The notes: generated by a model not told the origin, from the letters alone. Positions 23,718-34,572 are shown, counted from the first letter of the stretch. The stretch: 64,000 nucleotides of DNA from Cyclina sinensis (GCA_012932295.1 JAAONU010000018.1:3900206-3964205), one strand, 5' to 3'. Numbers and translations: made by a program.

Positions 23718-23877
23718 TTTGATTGAGGTGTAACACTTGGGCCTTTACTTGAATTAAATAGGGCTGAAGTAAGAACCAAAGGCTGGGTGTGAGTTCGATA
23801 ATATATTCTTCATACTCGTTCAACCACTCCAGAAAAGTAAATCTGTGTAGGGCATGTAAGTGATGAAAGCATACAAT
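23718..23877 (-). CDS. Candidate upstream exon of the OB-fold-like gene
   Basis: An acceptor (ttatgttatttcag) precedes an open frame with IVCFHHLHALHRFTFLEWLN and EEYIIELTPSLWFLLQPYLI. Donors are possible at GTACGT (23712-23717) or GTAAAG (23743-23748). Neither gives the phase needed to join exon 22257-22357 directly, so at least one exon between them is missing from my reading or this exon belongs elsewhere. Function unknown. Confidence 0.4.
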
Positions 23878-24468
23878 CTGAAATAACATAAAATTTATAA
23901 TTCATAAATACATGATAAACAGTATTAAGAAACATTAAGAAAGCTTCCTTGACAAGTTATCCTTAAGCCTTCTAATGTTACCTACAAATAACATTTACTA
24001 ACAATCATGTTTTCTTATTGAAGTGTCAGTGGCCCATACAAGGCATATCAAAACAATACAATATATTTTTTTTACAAAACTTACCAATATATGGTACTGA
24101 CTGTTTCACACCAAAAAAACACACCTCTCTCAAACAGTGACTGTCAATGCTGAAACCCTGTAAGTTAAAAGTGCATAGATAGAAGTATGTGAATTATGCA
24201 CATGTTCAAATACAGTTGGAAAGTTCCCGATGCCGCCATTTCAATTTTACATGTACACAAATTCTGTGAATCATTTTCCGAATGCTATCGAAAAGTACTG
24301 TACAATTTCAGTTCACCAGCAGAATTATAAATAACACAGAACTCTCCGAAACTGACAGCAAGATTGCAACAACCACTGAAAATTGACAAGTAGGTACCAA
24401 CTTGAAAACCCTAGCCAAGAAAAGGTGAAAGTATAAGAAGAGATGGCTTGCAAAGCCTTCACTGACAG

Positions 24469-24530
24469 AACTCGAACTGCCCTCTCAAAGAGATCGAGAT
24501 TCTAACGCTCCAACCGTGAGCGAAAATCAC
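24469..24530 (-). repeat. tRNA-like SINE head
   Basis: Minus strand reads GGTTGGAGCGTTAGAATCTC (box A-like) and GGCAGTTCGAGTTCTG (box B-like) at tRNA spacing. No full cloverleaf or acceptor pairing, so it is a SINE or tRNA relic rather than a gene. Confidence 0.4.
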
Positions 24531-24587
24531 CCTGATTATCCAATCAAAAACCTCTAAATCAACACATGAATATAACAACCAATAAAA

Positions 24588-25603
24588 ACAAGAGGGCCAT
24601 GATGGCCCTGGATCGCTCACCTGAGTACTTTGGCTGTAGGTTTGCTGTTAAGCAGTATTTCATATTTTAATTGAAAATTTGTAAGTGCCTTCAAACCAAA
24701 TATATAAAATATCAGTCAATAAATAAAGGCTCTATGACAGAAAGTAGAAATATCACTATAAGCTATGCTGACCTTGACCTTGACCCAGTGACCTCAAACC
24801 CTACCCATGGGTAGAGGTCCATGCAAGGAACCTATATATTGAATATCAAAGATATTGGTCTATAAATGAAGGCTCTATGAGGTACAGTAGATAAATCTAT
24901 TTTTAGCCTCCGTGACCTTTAACCTAATCTAATAATTTGAAAAGCTTGATAAAGCTTGCTTCATGCCAAATTTTAAAATTCTAGGCCTTGTGGTTTCAGA
25001 CAAGAAGATTTTTAAAGATTTTCTTCTATATTGCTATTTAAAACTTGTGACCCCTCGGGTGGGGCCAATAGTGACCCCTGTGAAATTTTTCTAACAAACT
25101 TGGTAGAGGTCTACTAGACAATGCTGCATACCAAATATCTTAACTCTAGGCCTTGTGGTTTCTGACAAGAAGATCTTTCAAGTTTTTTCCCATATAATTC
25201 TATGTAAAACATGTGACCCCTAGGGCGGGGCCTATTTTGACCAAGGGTCCATGACTTGAACAAACTTGATAGAGGTCCATTAGATAATGCTGCACACCAA
25301 ATATCTTAACTCTAGGCCTTGTTGTTTATGACAAGGAGATTTTGAAAGTTTTTCCTATACAGTATAACTCTCTGTAAAATATGTGACCCCTTGGGCGGGG
25401 CCATTTTTGACCTAGGGTCCATGACTTGAACAAGCTTGGCAGAGGTCCGCTTACGCTCCCTCAGCAGCTAAATGAATACACTACCGTTACATTCGACCGA
25501 TGCGCAGGAGAGTAAGGTCCTGTAGACAATGCTACATACAAAATATCTTAATTCTAAGCCTTAGGGTTTCTTATGTGAAGATTTTTAAAACCTTTTCCTA
25601 TAT
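24588..25603 (+). mobile_element. HINE-like family 2 copy, 3'-truncated
   Basis: Starts ACAAGAGGGCCATGATGG as at 6791 and follows that copy closely through about 3 internal units of 165 bp. It stops abruptly at about 25603, where a palindrome begins; the 3' hairpin end is missing. A 66-bp insertion sits at 25449-25514. Confidence 0.75.
25449..25514. mobile_element. 66-bp micro-insertion with inverted ends
   Basis: Interrupts a family 2 unit that is uninterrupted near 7648. AGGTCC lies on both sides (25443-25448 and 25515-25520), consistent with a 6-bp target duplication. The ends CTTACGCTCCCT and AGGAGAGTAAG are roughly complementary. Family unknown. Confidence 0.5.
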
Positions 25604-25638
25604 ATAAAAATCTTCACAAAAGAAACCCTAAGGCTTAG
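25554..25638. repeat. Palindrome at the break of the truncated family 2 element
   Basis: The last about 35 bases of the element (CTAAGCCTTAGGGTTTCTTA...) reappear inverted at about 25604-25638 with one or two mismatches and a short loop. This is a fold-back joint typical of template switching or hairpin-mediated breakage. Confidence 0.75.
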
Positions 25639-25640
25639 AT

Positions 25641-26215
25641 TTTCTCCATACATTGACTATTAATCGGTAATTATTCAATATGAAGCATAAACAAGTGACT
25701 TTAGGTTTTGAATAAAATGTTATCTAAGTACTCCAGATCTAGAATCATTTTTTCCCCAAAATTTCGCAATAAACTTTAAATAATAAATCTTTCACACTGA
25801 AAATAATATTGAATAATTATTTAGGTTTATCCTAGATTATTTTCAGTGTGAAAGATTTATTATTTAATTATTTTCCGTTTCTTTAACAATTCAACGCAAA
25901 ATGTATCTTTTTCATTCATCACAAAACCTTCTTTTGAAACACAGAAATCGTAATTGGTTGGGATTTATTTAAATTCTTAATTAAAACTGGCATTTTCTTT
26001 TTTTGTAAATAATACCCAATCGCTTAAAACGTCAATGACAAAGATTTTTTTCTCGAAATTCTGCAAAGACTTTCTCCATACATTGACTATTAATCGGTAA
26101 TTATTCAATATGATGCATATACAAGTGACTTTAGGTTTTGAATAAAATGTTATCTAAGTTCTCCAGATCTAGAATCTCTATCATTTACCCCAAAATTTCG
26201 CAATAAACTTTAGTA
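25641..26215. repeat. Direct repeat pair of about 145 bp with an internal palindrome
   Basis: 'tttctccatacattgacta' through 'aatttcgcaataaacttt' occurs at about 25641-25777 and 26069-26205 with few differences. Between them, about 25777-25866, is a near-perfect palindrome: TTAAATAATAAATCTTTCAC... with its reverse complement ending TTATTATTTAA, loop about 25 bases. No gene. Confidence 0.7.
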
Positions 26216-26273
26216 ACGTTATATTTTCAATATTAAGTTGTCAAAACTGGATTTATCCAGCTACGTATCCCAA

Positions 26274-26400
26274 TAGTCTCAATATTTCGACTGCAAGACC
26301 GACCGATTTACAAACTGATATTACATAGATGTCGGCCTTTACGTCGCGGAGGGCGACCATCGTCTATATAATAAAGAGCCCTGGCGCACAATTTGTTGGG
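26274..26400. mobile_element. Short retroposon-like insertion, copy A (127 bp)
   Basis: Runs from TAGTCTCAATATTTCGAC to GCACAATTTGTTGGG and is bounded by CTACGTATCCCAA on both sides (26261-26273 and 26401-26413), a 13-bp target duplication. It is the reverse complement of 27553-27665 except for an extra 14 bases (about 26341-26354). No poly-A tail or clear pol III boxes. Confidence 0.7.
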
Positions 26401-27552
26401 CTACGTATCCCAATTACATTTTACTTTCGGTCTTCGAAAATTGTCATCAAAGTACTCAAAAGCTCAAATATGGACGATTTTTTTCCGAAATTACGCTATT
26501 TGGTTGATTTATACATATACTTCAAACATATCTGCTTTTTATTAAATATTTACAATACAGCACTAGATATAAGTTACTTTCGGTTATCGTAACCAGGGCT
26601 TTAATTTAAATTTGTAAATTAAAGCCCTGTCGTAACTTACTTTCGGTTACTTTCGGTCGCGAAGTTACTTTCGTTGCACCACCCACTGACCTCTATGCTC
26701 TGTAGACACACTTACAGAAATAAACTGATACAGTCAGCGTCTATTCTCTGTTTTCTCCACACACAAAACAATTCTCATTAAGGAAAATTTTTCTTTTAAA
26801 ACAAACTTGAAAGCCTTTTTAATAAGAATGTTCTTTTCATTTCCTCGCTTTTTTGAAAGGACTATATTCCCTGGCGAAAGTGAATGAGGACATACGTCAT
26901 CCCTGAAGCCCGGCTTGATTCTATTTGCATTGAGATAATTCAGGAAGAGCCGGGACAAAAATTTTCAACTTTGTTATAAATGACGCGACAGGTGTCTTAG
27001 CCCCTTAGCCTGCTAAATTTCTAAAATGGACATGTCCAATTTTTTTCTGTACGGGGAATTGCCAGTATTATATTCCTATACGTACAATTGGAGCGGGGTT
27101 AGTGTTATCCAGTATTATATAATTCTATGTTTTGATTGGCTGTTAGAAGATCCGATTATTGCCGAAATATTACGTATTTTTACGATGTACTACCTGTTGA
27201 ATCAATTTGCAAAGTTGTGTTATTCCGGAAATCCTCGGACAGAATCACGGACAGAATCACGTGACTGTCTGGTAATATTGTGTAGGAACATTGAATGTTT
27301 TGAAATCTAATAATAGTAACAAGTAACTGATAACAGATGCAGGTAACTGTGGCAAAAATATTGCCGTTGATAAGAATGCAAAAAAAAGTAATTTTGTAAT
27401 TACAGTTACAAAGTCATTTTTCATCAAACATTCATATTTTATATCATTTAAAAGGCCTGTAAACTCATATTTCACATATAAGAAAAATATTTTTCAAAAC
27501 TGTTCACTTTCTTGTTTGTAAATGGCTAAACGTAGAGCATCTAAGCTGCTAG

Positions 27553-27665
27553 CCCAACAAATGGTGCGCCAGGGCTCTTTATTATGTAGACGATGGTCAA
27601 AGGCCAACATCTATGTAATATCAGTTTGTAAATCGGTCGGTCTTGCAGTCGAAATATTGAGACTA
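27553..27665. mobile_element. Short retroposon-like insertion, copy B (113 bp)
   Basis: Runs from CCCAACAAATGGTGCGCC to ATATTGAGACTA and is bounded by CTAAGCTGCTAG on both sides (27541-27552 and 27666-27677), a different 12-bp duplication from that of copy A. Opposite orientation to copy A. Possibly a retroposed small RNA; the source RNA was not recognised. Confidence 0.7.
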
Positions 27666-27677
27666 CTAAGCTGCTAG

Positions 27678-28400
27678 AAAAATGCTGAAAAAATGCTGAA
27701 ACGACAGGTATAAATTAGTCAAGTTTTCTTTTTTAAAAGCAAAAATTTAAAATCTGCTTATATTACAAAATATGAATTTAAAGAGCTTTCGAATGATGTA
27801 AAATGATACAATGTTTGTTTAATGTTTTCAAATAATAAAACTCGGCTCACAAAGAAAAAAGAATCTAAAGTTAAAAATTCTGTCTGGTTCCCGGTGGTAC
27901 TTTGCTACGACTGTGACTGTTCCTCACCTGGTCTTTAATATGTTGAATTATATCAAAGTAATCAAAGTATGGTTATAGTTTATTATCTTAATTGATATTA
28001 CAAGTATATTTGTTATTCAATTCAAGCATGTTTGTTATTCTGTTCAAGCATGTCATTCCATGAAATTCATGTTATTTTGTTACTTAACAAAACAAACACT
28101 GTTTCAGTATCATAATTATCACCTTTAACATCAAGAGATATCTGGAAATAAAAGGTTGAACAAATATGTTGTTGTTGTTCTTTAAAAAATGGGCATTAAC
28201 TTAGTTATAATTTGTCTGAACAGACAGGTCTTCAATTTAAAGATATGTATTAAATTTCTTTTTCTTTTTATTAGCATCTGCAAACAAAATAGAGTGCTGT
28301 AGCTTAAGGTTCCTTCAAAATTCAGTAAAGACCTACACTCAAATGGACTCAAGTCCATTTGAATTTTCCTTGTTTAATTTGGGCAGCACTAATACAACTT
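27678..28400. other. No feature seen
   Basis: AT-rich DNA without coding frames or recognised repeats. Confidence 0.35.
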
Positions 28401-28530
28401 GTAGGGGTATAAATTGTACAAAAACTGACTGAATAGTGAACAGTGCAGACTATGATCAGACTGAACGGATGTGCAGGCTGATCATAGTATGCAATGGTCA
28501 CAAAGGTAAACACAATTGCCGCCAGCAAGA
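28401..28530. mobile_element. Partial TTAA-type MITE copy
   Basis: Shares 'gtgaacagtgcagactatg', 'atcagactgaacggatgtgc' and 'aggctgatc' with the family at 18936 and 42105. Ends are eroded. Confidence 0.5.
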
Positions 28531-28599
28531 TAATGTAGGTCCATTTTGGTAAGAGTACTGGGGCAAGAACAATACTTACTATCCAGAGTATTTTAATGT

Positions 28600-28930
28600 T
28601 GCTGTGTTATACTCTTACTTATTTGACGTTGTGAAGTGCTATATTCTATAATTTGACGTTGTTGAGTGTTATACACTTACTTTTTGACGTTGCAGTGTGA
28701 AAAAAACACTTATTTTTTATGTCGTCGAGTGAAGTATACTTACTTTTTTGACAGGTTGAGAGTAATTTAATCTACTATTTTGATGTTGTCGAGTGTTATA
28801 CACTTACATGTGACGTTGTCGTGTGAAAAACACTTATTTTTTGACGTAGTCGAGTGTAATATATTTACTATTTTGACGCTGTCGACTTTAATATAGTTAC
28901 TTTTTTGACTTTGTTGATGTTATATGATGG
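28600..28930. repeat. Minisatellite block 1, about 35-bp unit
   Basis: Repeats of about 35 bases around 'tttgacgttgtcgagtgt' plus 'tatacacttact'. About nine diverged units. The same array resumes at 30250. Confidence 0.75.
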
Positions 28931-30249
28931 TTTATGTAAATTATAATCTCGTTATGAGAATTCACTAAATGTGATAACAGAGGACGTGTATACAGTGCAA
29001 ATTCTTTAATACAGAACTACATCATACCCGCACAACTACAACTGATGGACTGCTCATTAAAGAACATGTATTTATAAATGTAAACAGAGACACCTCTAGC
29101 TAAATGGTCACCAGTTGTTCTTTTAAACTATAACGGTCAAGTGTAAAGCTCTACTTTTTCCCGGCGTGACAGGCCCGTCGTCACGATTTTGTGATTGGTG
29201 CGGCCAATTTGGTTGGTTTTAGCCAGAATCTAGGGGGGTACGGGGGCATGCTCCCCCTGAAAATTTTTTATTCTAGAATGCTCTCAGGGGAGTTTTCCCG
29301 TATATTTGGCACAGTTTACAGCCTGCCGCTAGTACATGTTATAGTAATATTTCAGCGATTTTTTACAGATTTGTGCGTCGTAAGTTTTAAGGGTGAAATT
29401 TAAGGTTCGCATAACGGACAGACAGGTGTACAAATGAGTCTCATATGACCAAAAATAAAGACCGTTTGAAGTGAAAAAGAACCATTTTTCATTGACGCAC
29501 CTATAGAAAAACGCTAACATTTAGTGTATATAACGCAAATGACGTCACGTCAAAATATATGCACGGCCGTGCAATACCATTTTTACGGAGTCGCAAAAAC
29601 GGCACGGATATGTGATAAAAATATGACTTTTGAACGGTTGCCGTATACAATCAATAAAATGTTATCAAGTTCTCGGAGAATTCAGGCATACTAGTTTAAG
29701 ATATTCATAATGTATATTGCAAATCTCATGCACTGTATTTTTTGTTTTTGTTTTTGTTATATCATAATATATATAACATTGATAAAAAAAATTTACTCAC
29801 CAAATGTTCGTTTTGGAAACAAAAATGATTTTGGTTGATTTGGTTCCGATGGAATTGTGTCACACATCATGATATTTTACTATCTTAAACTATTCATATT
29901 AAGATAATTGTATGTGAACAGAAGTAAAATTTAAAGAATTGTGATATAATATTTTGAATAAACATATATACGGTGAACTGTCCGGAGCCACGTCGATGTC
30001 AATTAATGCCAATTAAGATAACTTCACACTTGTCTTCGTAGTACCCCTACATATACCTGGTCAATTAACAGTCTCCAGTTGTTTCGCGTCATGTTTGTAT
30101 ATTACCGCACATTGCATAAGGGGCCAGTTAAGTGTCAAATTGCTAATCAGCGATGCGTGTTTTTTTTTTCTTTTTACTCATTTTTGGCCAAAATATTGGT
30201 CCGGCCAAGGCCGGACCGGCCGGACCATCGACGACGGCCTTGCGTGAAT
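28931..30249. other. Non-repeat DNA splitting the minisatellite
   Basis: Separates two blocks of the same minisatellite. Holds a GC-rich palindromic stretch (about 30198-30230, CCGGCCAAGGCCGG and ACCGGCCGG) and a GC-rich patch near 29160-29300. No gene recognised. Confidence 0.4.
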
Positions 30250-31090
30250 GTAATATAACTACTGTTTTGACGTTACCGAGTGTGACACACTTACTTACCA
30301 GTGATACACTTGCTATTTTGATGTCGTCGAGTGTAAATATTTACTATTTTGAGGTTGCATGGTGTTATACACTAAGTAATTTGATGTCTTCAAGTGTAAT
30401 ATATTTACAATTTTTAAAGTTGCCGGATGTGATGCACTTACTATTTTGATGTCGTCGGGTATAATAAATTTACTATTTTGACGTTGCAAAATGTGATACA
30501 CTTACCTTTTTTATGTCGTCGAGTGTAATATACTTACTTTTTTGACGTGGCCGGTTGTGACACACTAACTATTTTGATGTTGTCGAGTGCAATATACTTA
30601 CTATTCTTGACGTTGACGAGGTTTGATACACTTATTATTTTGACGTCGTCGAGTGTAATATCCTTACTATTTTTGACGTTGCCGAGTGTTATATACGGCT
30701 TACTATTTTGACGTTGCCGAGTCTTATACTCTTACTATTTTGATGTCGTCGAGTGTAATATGCTTACTATTTTCGACGTTTCCGAATGTAATATACCTGC
30801 TATTTTGGCGTTGCCTAGTGTAATATTCCTACTTTTTTGACGTTGCCGAGTTTTATATTTACTTTTTTTGACGTCGTCGAGTGTAATATGCTTACTATTT
30901 TTGACGTTGCCGAGTGTTATAAACTTTCTATTTTGATGTCGTCGAGTGTATTATACCCGCTATTTTGACGTCGTTGAGTGTAATATGCTTACCTTTTTTT
31001 GACGTTGCCAAGTGTTATATACAGCGTTGTCGAGTGTAATATACTACTTTTATGATGTTGCCGAGTGTAATACACTTACCATTTTGACAA
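30250..31090. repeat. Minisatellite block 2, about 35-bp unit
   Basis: About 24 diverged units of the type 'ttttgacgttgccgagtgt' plus 'aatatacttacta'. Each unit keeps CpG sites (GACGTYGYCGAG), which stand out against AT-rich flanks. Open frames across it are repeat artefacts. Confidence 0.8.
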
Positions 31091-31308
31091 CAACAAAAAT
31101 ATCAGTAATATTGATAATAATACAGTAAAGTTCCACTGTTAAGCCTACTTTAATCATTTTAAAATAACAGCAATTTAAAGGGCCAGTGCGTAATTAAGGT
31201 CCGCTATTTAGACCGAGTAACTAAAGAACGTTAACTGTATCAGACTTCTAACACTGTATTTTATAGTTGTCTCCCTTGAATACGACGTATCGCTCTGTGT
31301 GTGTTTCA

Positions 31309-31372
31309 TTCATTCATTCTTTTATTTATTTATTTATTTATTTATTTATTCATCTATCTATTTATTTATTAT
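31309..31372. repeat. TTTA/ATTC microsatellite
   Basis: Runs of ATTC then TTTA tetranucleotides with a short TCTA interruption. Confidence 0.85.
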
Positions 31373-32694
31373 AAGTGTTAAAAAGGTGTAAAACTCTAAA
31401 TGCTAAAACAGACAATGTTTCGTGACAGATTCGTTTTCGGCAGAGACTGACACTAGAAATTTACTTTAAAAATGTCTTTTTCCGGAAATACTTGTTTATA
31501 AGCTGCTCACGAAGTTCAGAATAAAAAAACCTGTTTATTCGTCTTCTAATTTACTCAAAATAAATACATCGAAAAACATTTCCTTTCGTCATAAATGTAT
31601 GCTTGTCGATCGGGTTTCTTCGTTTTCCTGTTTCCACAAGTAATCTATGTGATTAACGTTTGTCAGTGCAAGTCTGTATTTTTTAAAAATAAATTTCGAT
31701 ATAAAATGTGCTGTATTCAAAGAATATATACATTTATTTTTATAAAATAATAATAATCTACTTGATGTTTGAAAACTGATTTTATATTTAGATATGTTTG
31801 ACAAGTTATTACAAAAATCTAATAAAGCATATTATATGTACTTGTTATTTATGGAGTATCTTTGGACTGACTTCTTTTAACCAAAACGATAATATTCATC
31901 TGTCGTTGAACAAATTTAAAGGAAGTCTAACAGTCAACCATTCTGGGAATTATTTTACACTGTTATCGCTTGGTATTCTTTTACAGAAAATTAAATCGAA
32001 ATCCCAAACTTCAGAGGCAAAATTGTGCTAGTTTTATTTCAAATATCTTATTAAAATCCGCATAAATATGCATAAAAATTATATGTAACAAGTTCAATGA
32101 GAAACTCATTAGAGTTTACAACGAGATGTTTTTGGTTTTTTTTTTTTTTTGGTTTTTTGTTGTTGTTGTTGTTGTTGTTTTAAAATCAAATTTATACCGA
32201 GGCCAATGAATTTATGTAGTTTATATATTGAGAGCAAAAGAGACATAGTTTGCAAAGCTTACTTGGGTAGTCTTGTCTAATTTGGCCTATTGTTATTTTG
32301 AGTAGGTCATTTATTACGTGTCTGCTCTGCGTGAACACTATATTTATGAATCATGTTAAGAAAAGGTGGTAAATAAACTAAGCCGTCTTAATATAAGTAT
32401 ATTAAGCAAAGAAAATCCCTCCAAAAGTCCAAATGACACGATCAAAGGGACATTGTAAATATAACAGTTTGATACTAAGTGTAAGGAAAAGCCTTTGTAA
32501 AACAGACGGACCGAAGAATTTCATGCTGGGTCAAATGTTTACAATACAAACCTAAGCAGAATAATACTTACTTGAATGTATTTAGTGTATATTTTATGAC
32601 TTTAAGAAAATTGCAATTAAAAAACCGAACAAAATTGTTACAATTCTTAATCATGATAGTAATTTTTGTATACTCGGATTTCCCAATGTAGAAA
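31373..32694. other. No gene seen; low-complexity T and GTT tract
   Basis: AT-rich DNA. A poly-T tract followed by (TTG)n lies at about 32130-32180. Short frames at 31589-32031 show no recognisable protein features. Confidence 0.4.
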
Positions 32695-32932
32695 AGTCGG
32701 CAGGTGTTGTCAGAAAAGGTAAGTGTTGTCGGGTGTTGTCAGGAGAGGCAAGTGCTGTCAGGTGAAGCAAGTGTTGTCAGGAAAGGCAAGTGTCGTCAGG
32801 AGAGGCAAGTGTTTTCAGAAAAGGTAAGTGCTGTCGGGTGTTGTCAGGAGTGACAAGTGTTGGCAGGAGAGGCAAGTGTTTCAGAAAAGGTAAGTGTTGT
32901 CGGATGTTGTCAGGAGAGGCAAGTAGGAATAT
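32695..32932. repeat. About 20-bp minisatellite
   Basis: About a dozen tandem variants of 'ggcaagtgttgtcaggaga', alternating with 'aaaggtaagtg' versions. The short plus-strand frame through it simply translates the repeat. Confidence 0.8.
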
Positions 32933-33299
32933 TTCTGGTGATATCAAGCCTTTTCTTAATATTTTTGTTTACTTTTAATTCACATAAAGAGGTAAAGACA
33001 ATTCTTCATGAAAATTCGGCCTAAATTCTGGCTATCTTTTGGGTAATAGTCATCAACCAGAAATATTATAGATATAATGTGAGCTGTGGACCTCATTTCA
33101 GTAGAATATTTTTTTCTGTTCTAATGAAAATTCACAAGTCCGTAATTCATGAAAAGAAAATACGAAAATATGGTCAGAACAGTAAACTATTCTCACTTCC
33201 GCTTTTGGCATATCTCCATAACCGTTGGTTGGATTTTGAGGAAACTTCACAGCAATGATCGTGACCAAGTGTATTGAGTCTTCTGTTCCTGGGTTCCGA

Positions 33300-33530
33300 T
33301 CCTTTGTTAGGTGGGGTGGTGGTCGAGGGGTTAGAGAGCGCCGGACTCCCGATCCGGAGGTTGCTGGTTCGAATCCCATCAGAGGTGAGAATCTCTAGTG
33401 ACTTTCCACAGTCCTCACTTTCGACGCGAGTACTGGTATGAACCAAGGAAGCAGTCATCATATAAGTTGCAAGAACTTGCCTGCCTAGTATAGTCAGTAT
33501 GGACTGTTGGCAGTAATAAGTTGAACTTTT
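33300..33530 (+). mobile_element. tRNA-derived SINE
   Basis: A tRNA-like head at about 33313-33385 has box A (TGGTCGAGGGG, 33320-33330) and box B (GGTTCGAATCC, 33366-33376). An anticodon-type hairpin CCGGA-CTCCCGA-TCCGG would carry CCC (glycine). Acceptor and T-stem pairing fail, so it is not a working tRNA. The tail ends 'cagtaataagttgaactttt'. A tail-only copy lies inverted at 34573-34618. Confidence 0.65.
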
Positions 33531-34049
33531 AGTAAATTTATTTACACTTAATATTCAAGCAACATGGGATATATAGTATCCCCAACAAAGCAAATTAATA
33601 TGTTCGCAAAAACAAAACAAAAAGAATAAATAGATAAGTAAATGGCCGTCTAACTCTACATAACTATTTTGTCTGTGTTCTTTTCGCTAATTATCTAAAA
33701 AAGAAAGTTGTTGGTGTGACACCATCTGTAGATACGATGCATACATGATACTAATCTTAGTGATATCCACGGTGCTTATTAAAAGTTTATTAAAAAGACC
33801 TAAAATGCGAGTGTTTAGTTCAAGATTTCTCTACTTTAAAACATCATACGGTATAGCAGGGTTTTCAAATAGAATTCGAAAGACACTGGGTTTAGGTTTT
33901 ATATTAGAACTTACATGGAATAACATTCAGTTTCATTGAAATCCTGCTTGAACACAATCAGAAAAAAAACATCAAACAGTTACACTGCTTAAACTTCATT
34001 GACTTGAACGCTGGACGCCCCTTGAAAAATTTTTCGCGCGCTACTCACT

Positions 34050-34235
34050 TATTAACCAACGAGGGAGATCAATGGAACAGCGCAATCTGACATTCATCTG
34101 CAGTGCGCGAACGCTTTCAGCAGCGAGAGTTAGCCAAGGATGTTAGGATTATTTTTCAATGGATGTGCACGGACTACGATGTGAAAATGAGTGATTTCGG
34201 TTGATAGGTGCAAAATCGTGCAGGAAATGGTACAA
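34050..34235 (+). other. Probable 5'UTR exon and promoter-proximal DNA of the cadherin gene
   Basis: CpG-containing sequence (TTTTCGCGCGC, GCGCGAACGC) unlike its AT-rich flanks, with short upstream ATGs but no long frame. Donor GTATGT at 34236 or GTAAGT at 34248 could splice to the acceptor ending at 35011, giving an intron of about 0.76 kb. The transcription start is not defined by sequence. Confidence 0.4.
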
Positions 34236-34572
34236 GTATGTTAATATGTAAGTTTAAGTCGTACAATCTCTTGATTGATGTAGCGGAATTTTAATCAATT
34301 TTTTCCGTTCTGGTTCATTTGAGACGCTTGATGTAGTGCAGTTGCTGGATGAGTGATATGGTTCATACAACTGTGTACTGGAATGTGTGTATTTCAAACA
34401 AAGATCTATTGACATTTATTGTTATTGTAAACTTAGACAGTTTAAATACAAATAAATAAATAAAGGCGACTTCATATGGCATGAATATCAAAATAGGACT
34501 TTAGCTAAAGTAACATAGTTAAGTTTGTGTAATTTTCCTCATAGTTTATAATGAAGCTATTTTTTATTTCAG

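Larger units (their letters stand above)
23475..26680. mobile_element. Possible long element with GAAAGTAAC inverted ends and 9-bp flanking repeat
   Basis: Left: GCACCACCC (23475-23483) then, after 18 bases, AAAGTAACTTC, GGACCGAAAGTAACCGAAAG and TAACTTA. Right: the reverse complement of that block (26632-26667) then GCACCACCC again. Extra ACTTTCGGT motifs lie inside both ends. A 9-bp direct repeat outside long inverted ends is what Mutator-type elements make. But the span includes a candidate exon (23718-23877) and younger insertions, so this may instead be two separate short elements in opposite orientation. Confidence 0.4.

Noticed and set aside
26734..26958. Minus-strand open frame as first exon of the OB-fold-like gene
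   Set aside because: Lysine-rich and somewhat protein-like, but no clear donor, no link in phase and no recognised domain.
30153..30501. Open frames near the second minisatellite block
   Set aside because: They translate the 35-bp repeat and its flank.
32790..32978. Cysteine- and arginine-containing short protein
   Set aside because: It is the translation of a 20-bp minisatellite.
33313..33385. tRNA-Gly(CCC) gene
   Set aside because: Box A, box B and the anticodon hairpin are present, but acceptor and T-stem pairing fail; it is better read as a SINE head.
33098..33461. Two overlapping minus-strand open frames
   Set aside because: They run across the tRNA-like head and body of a SINE and show no protein family features.
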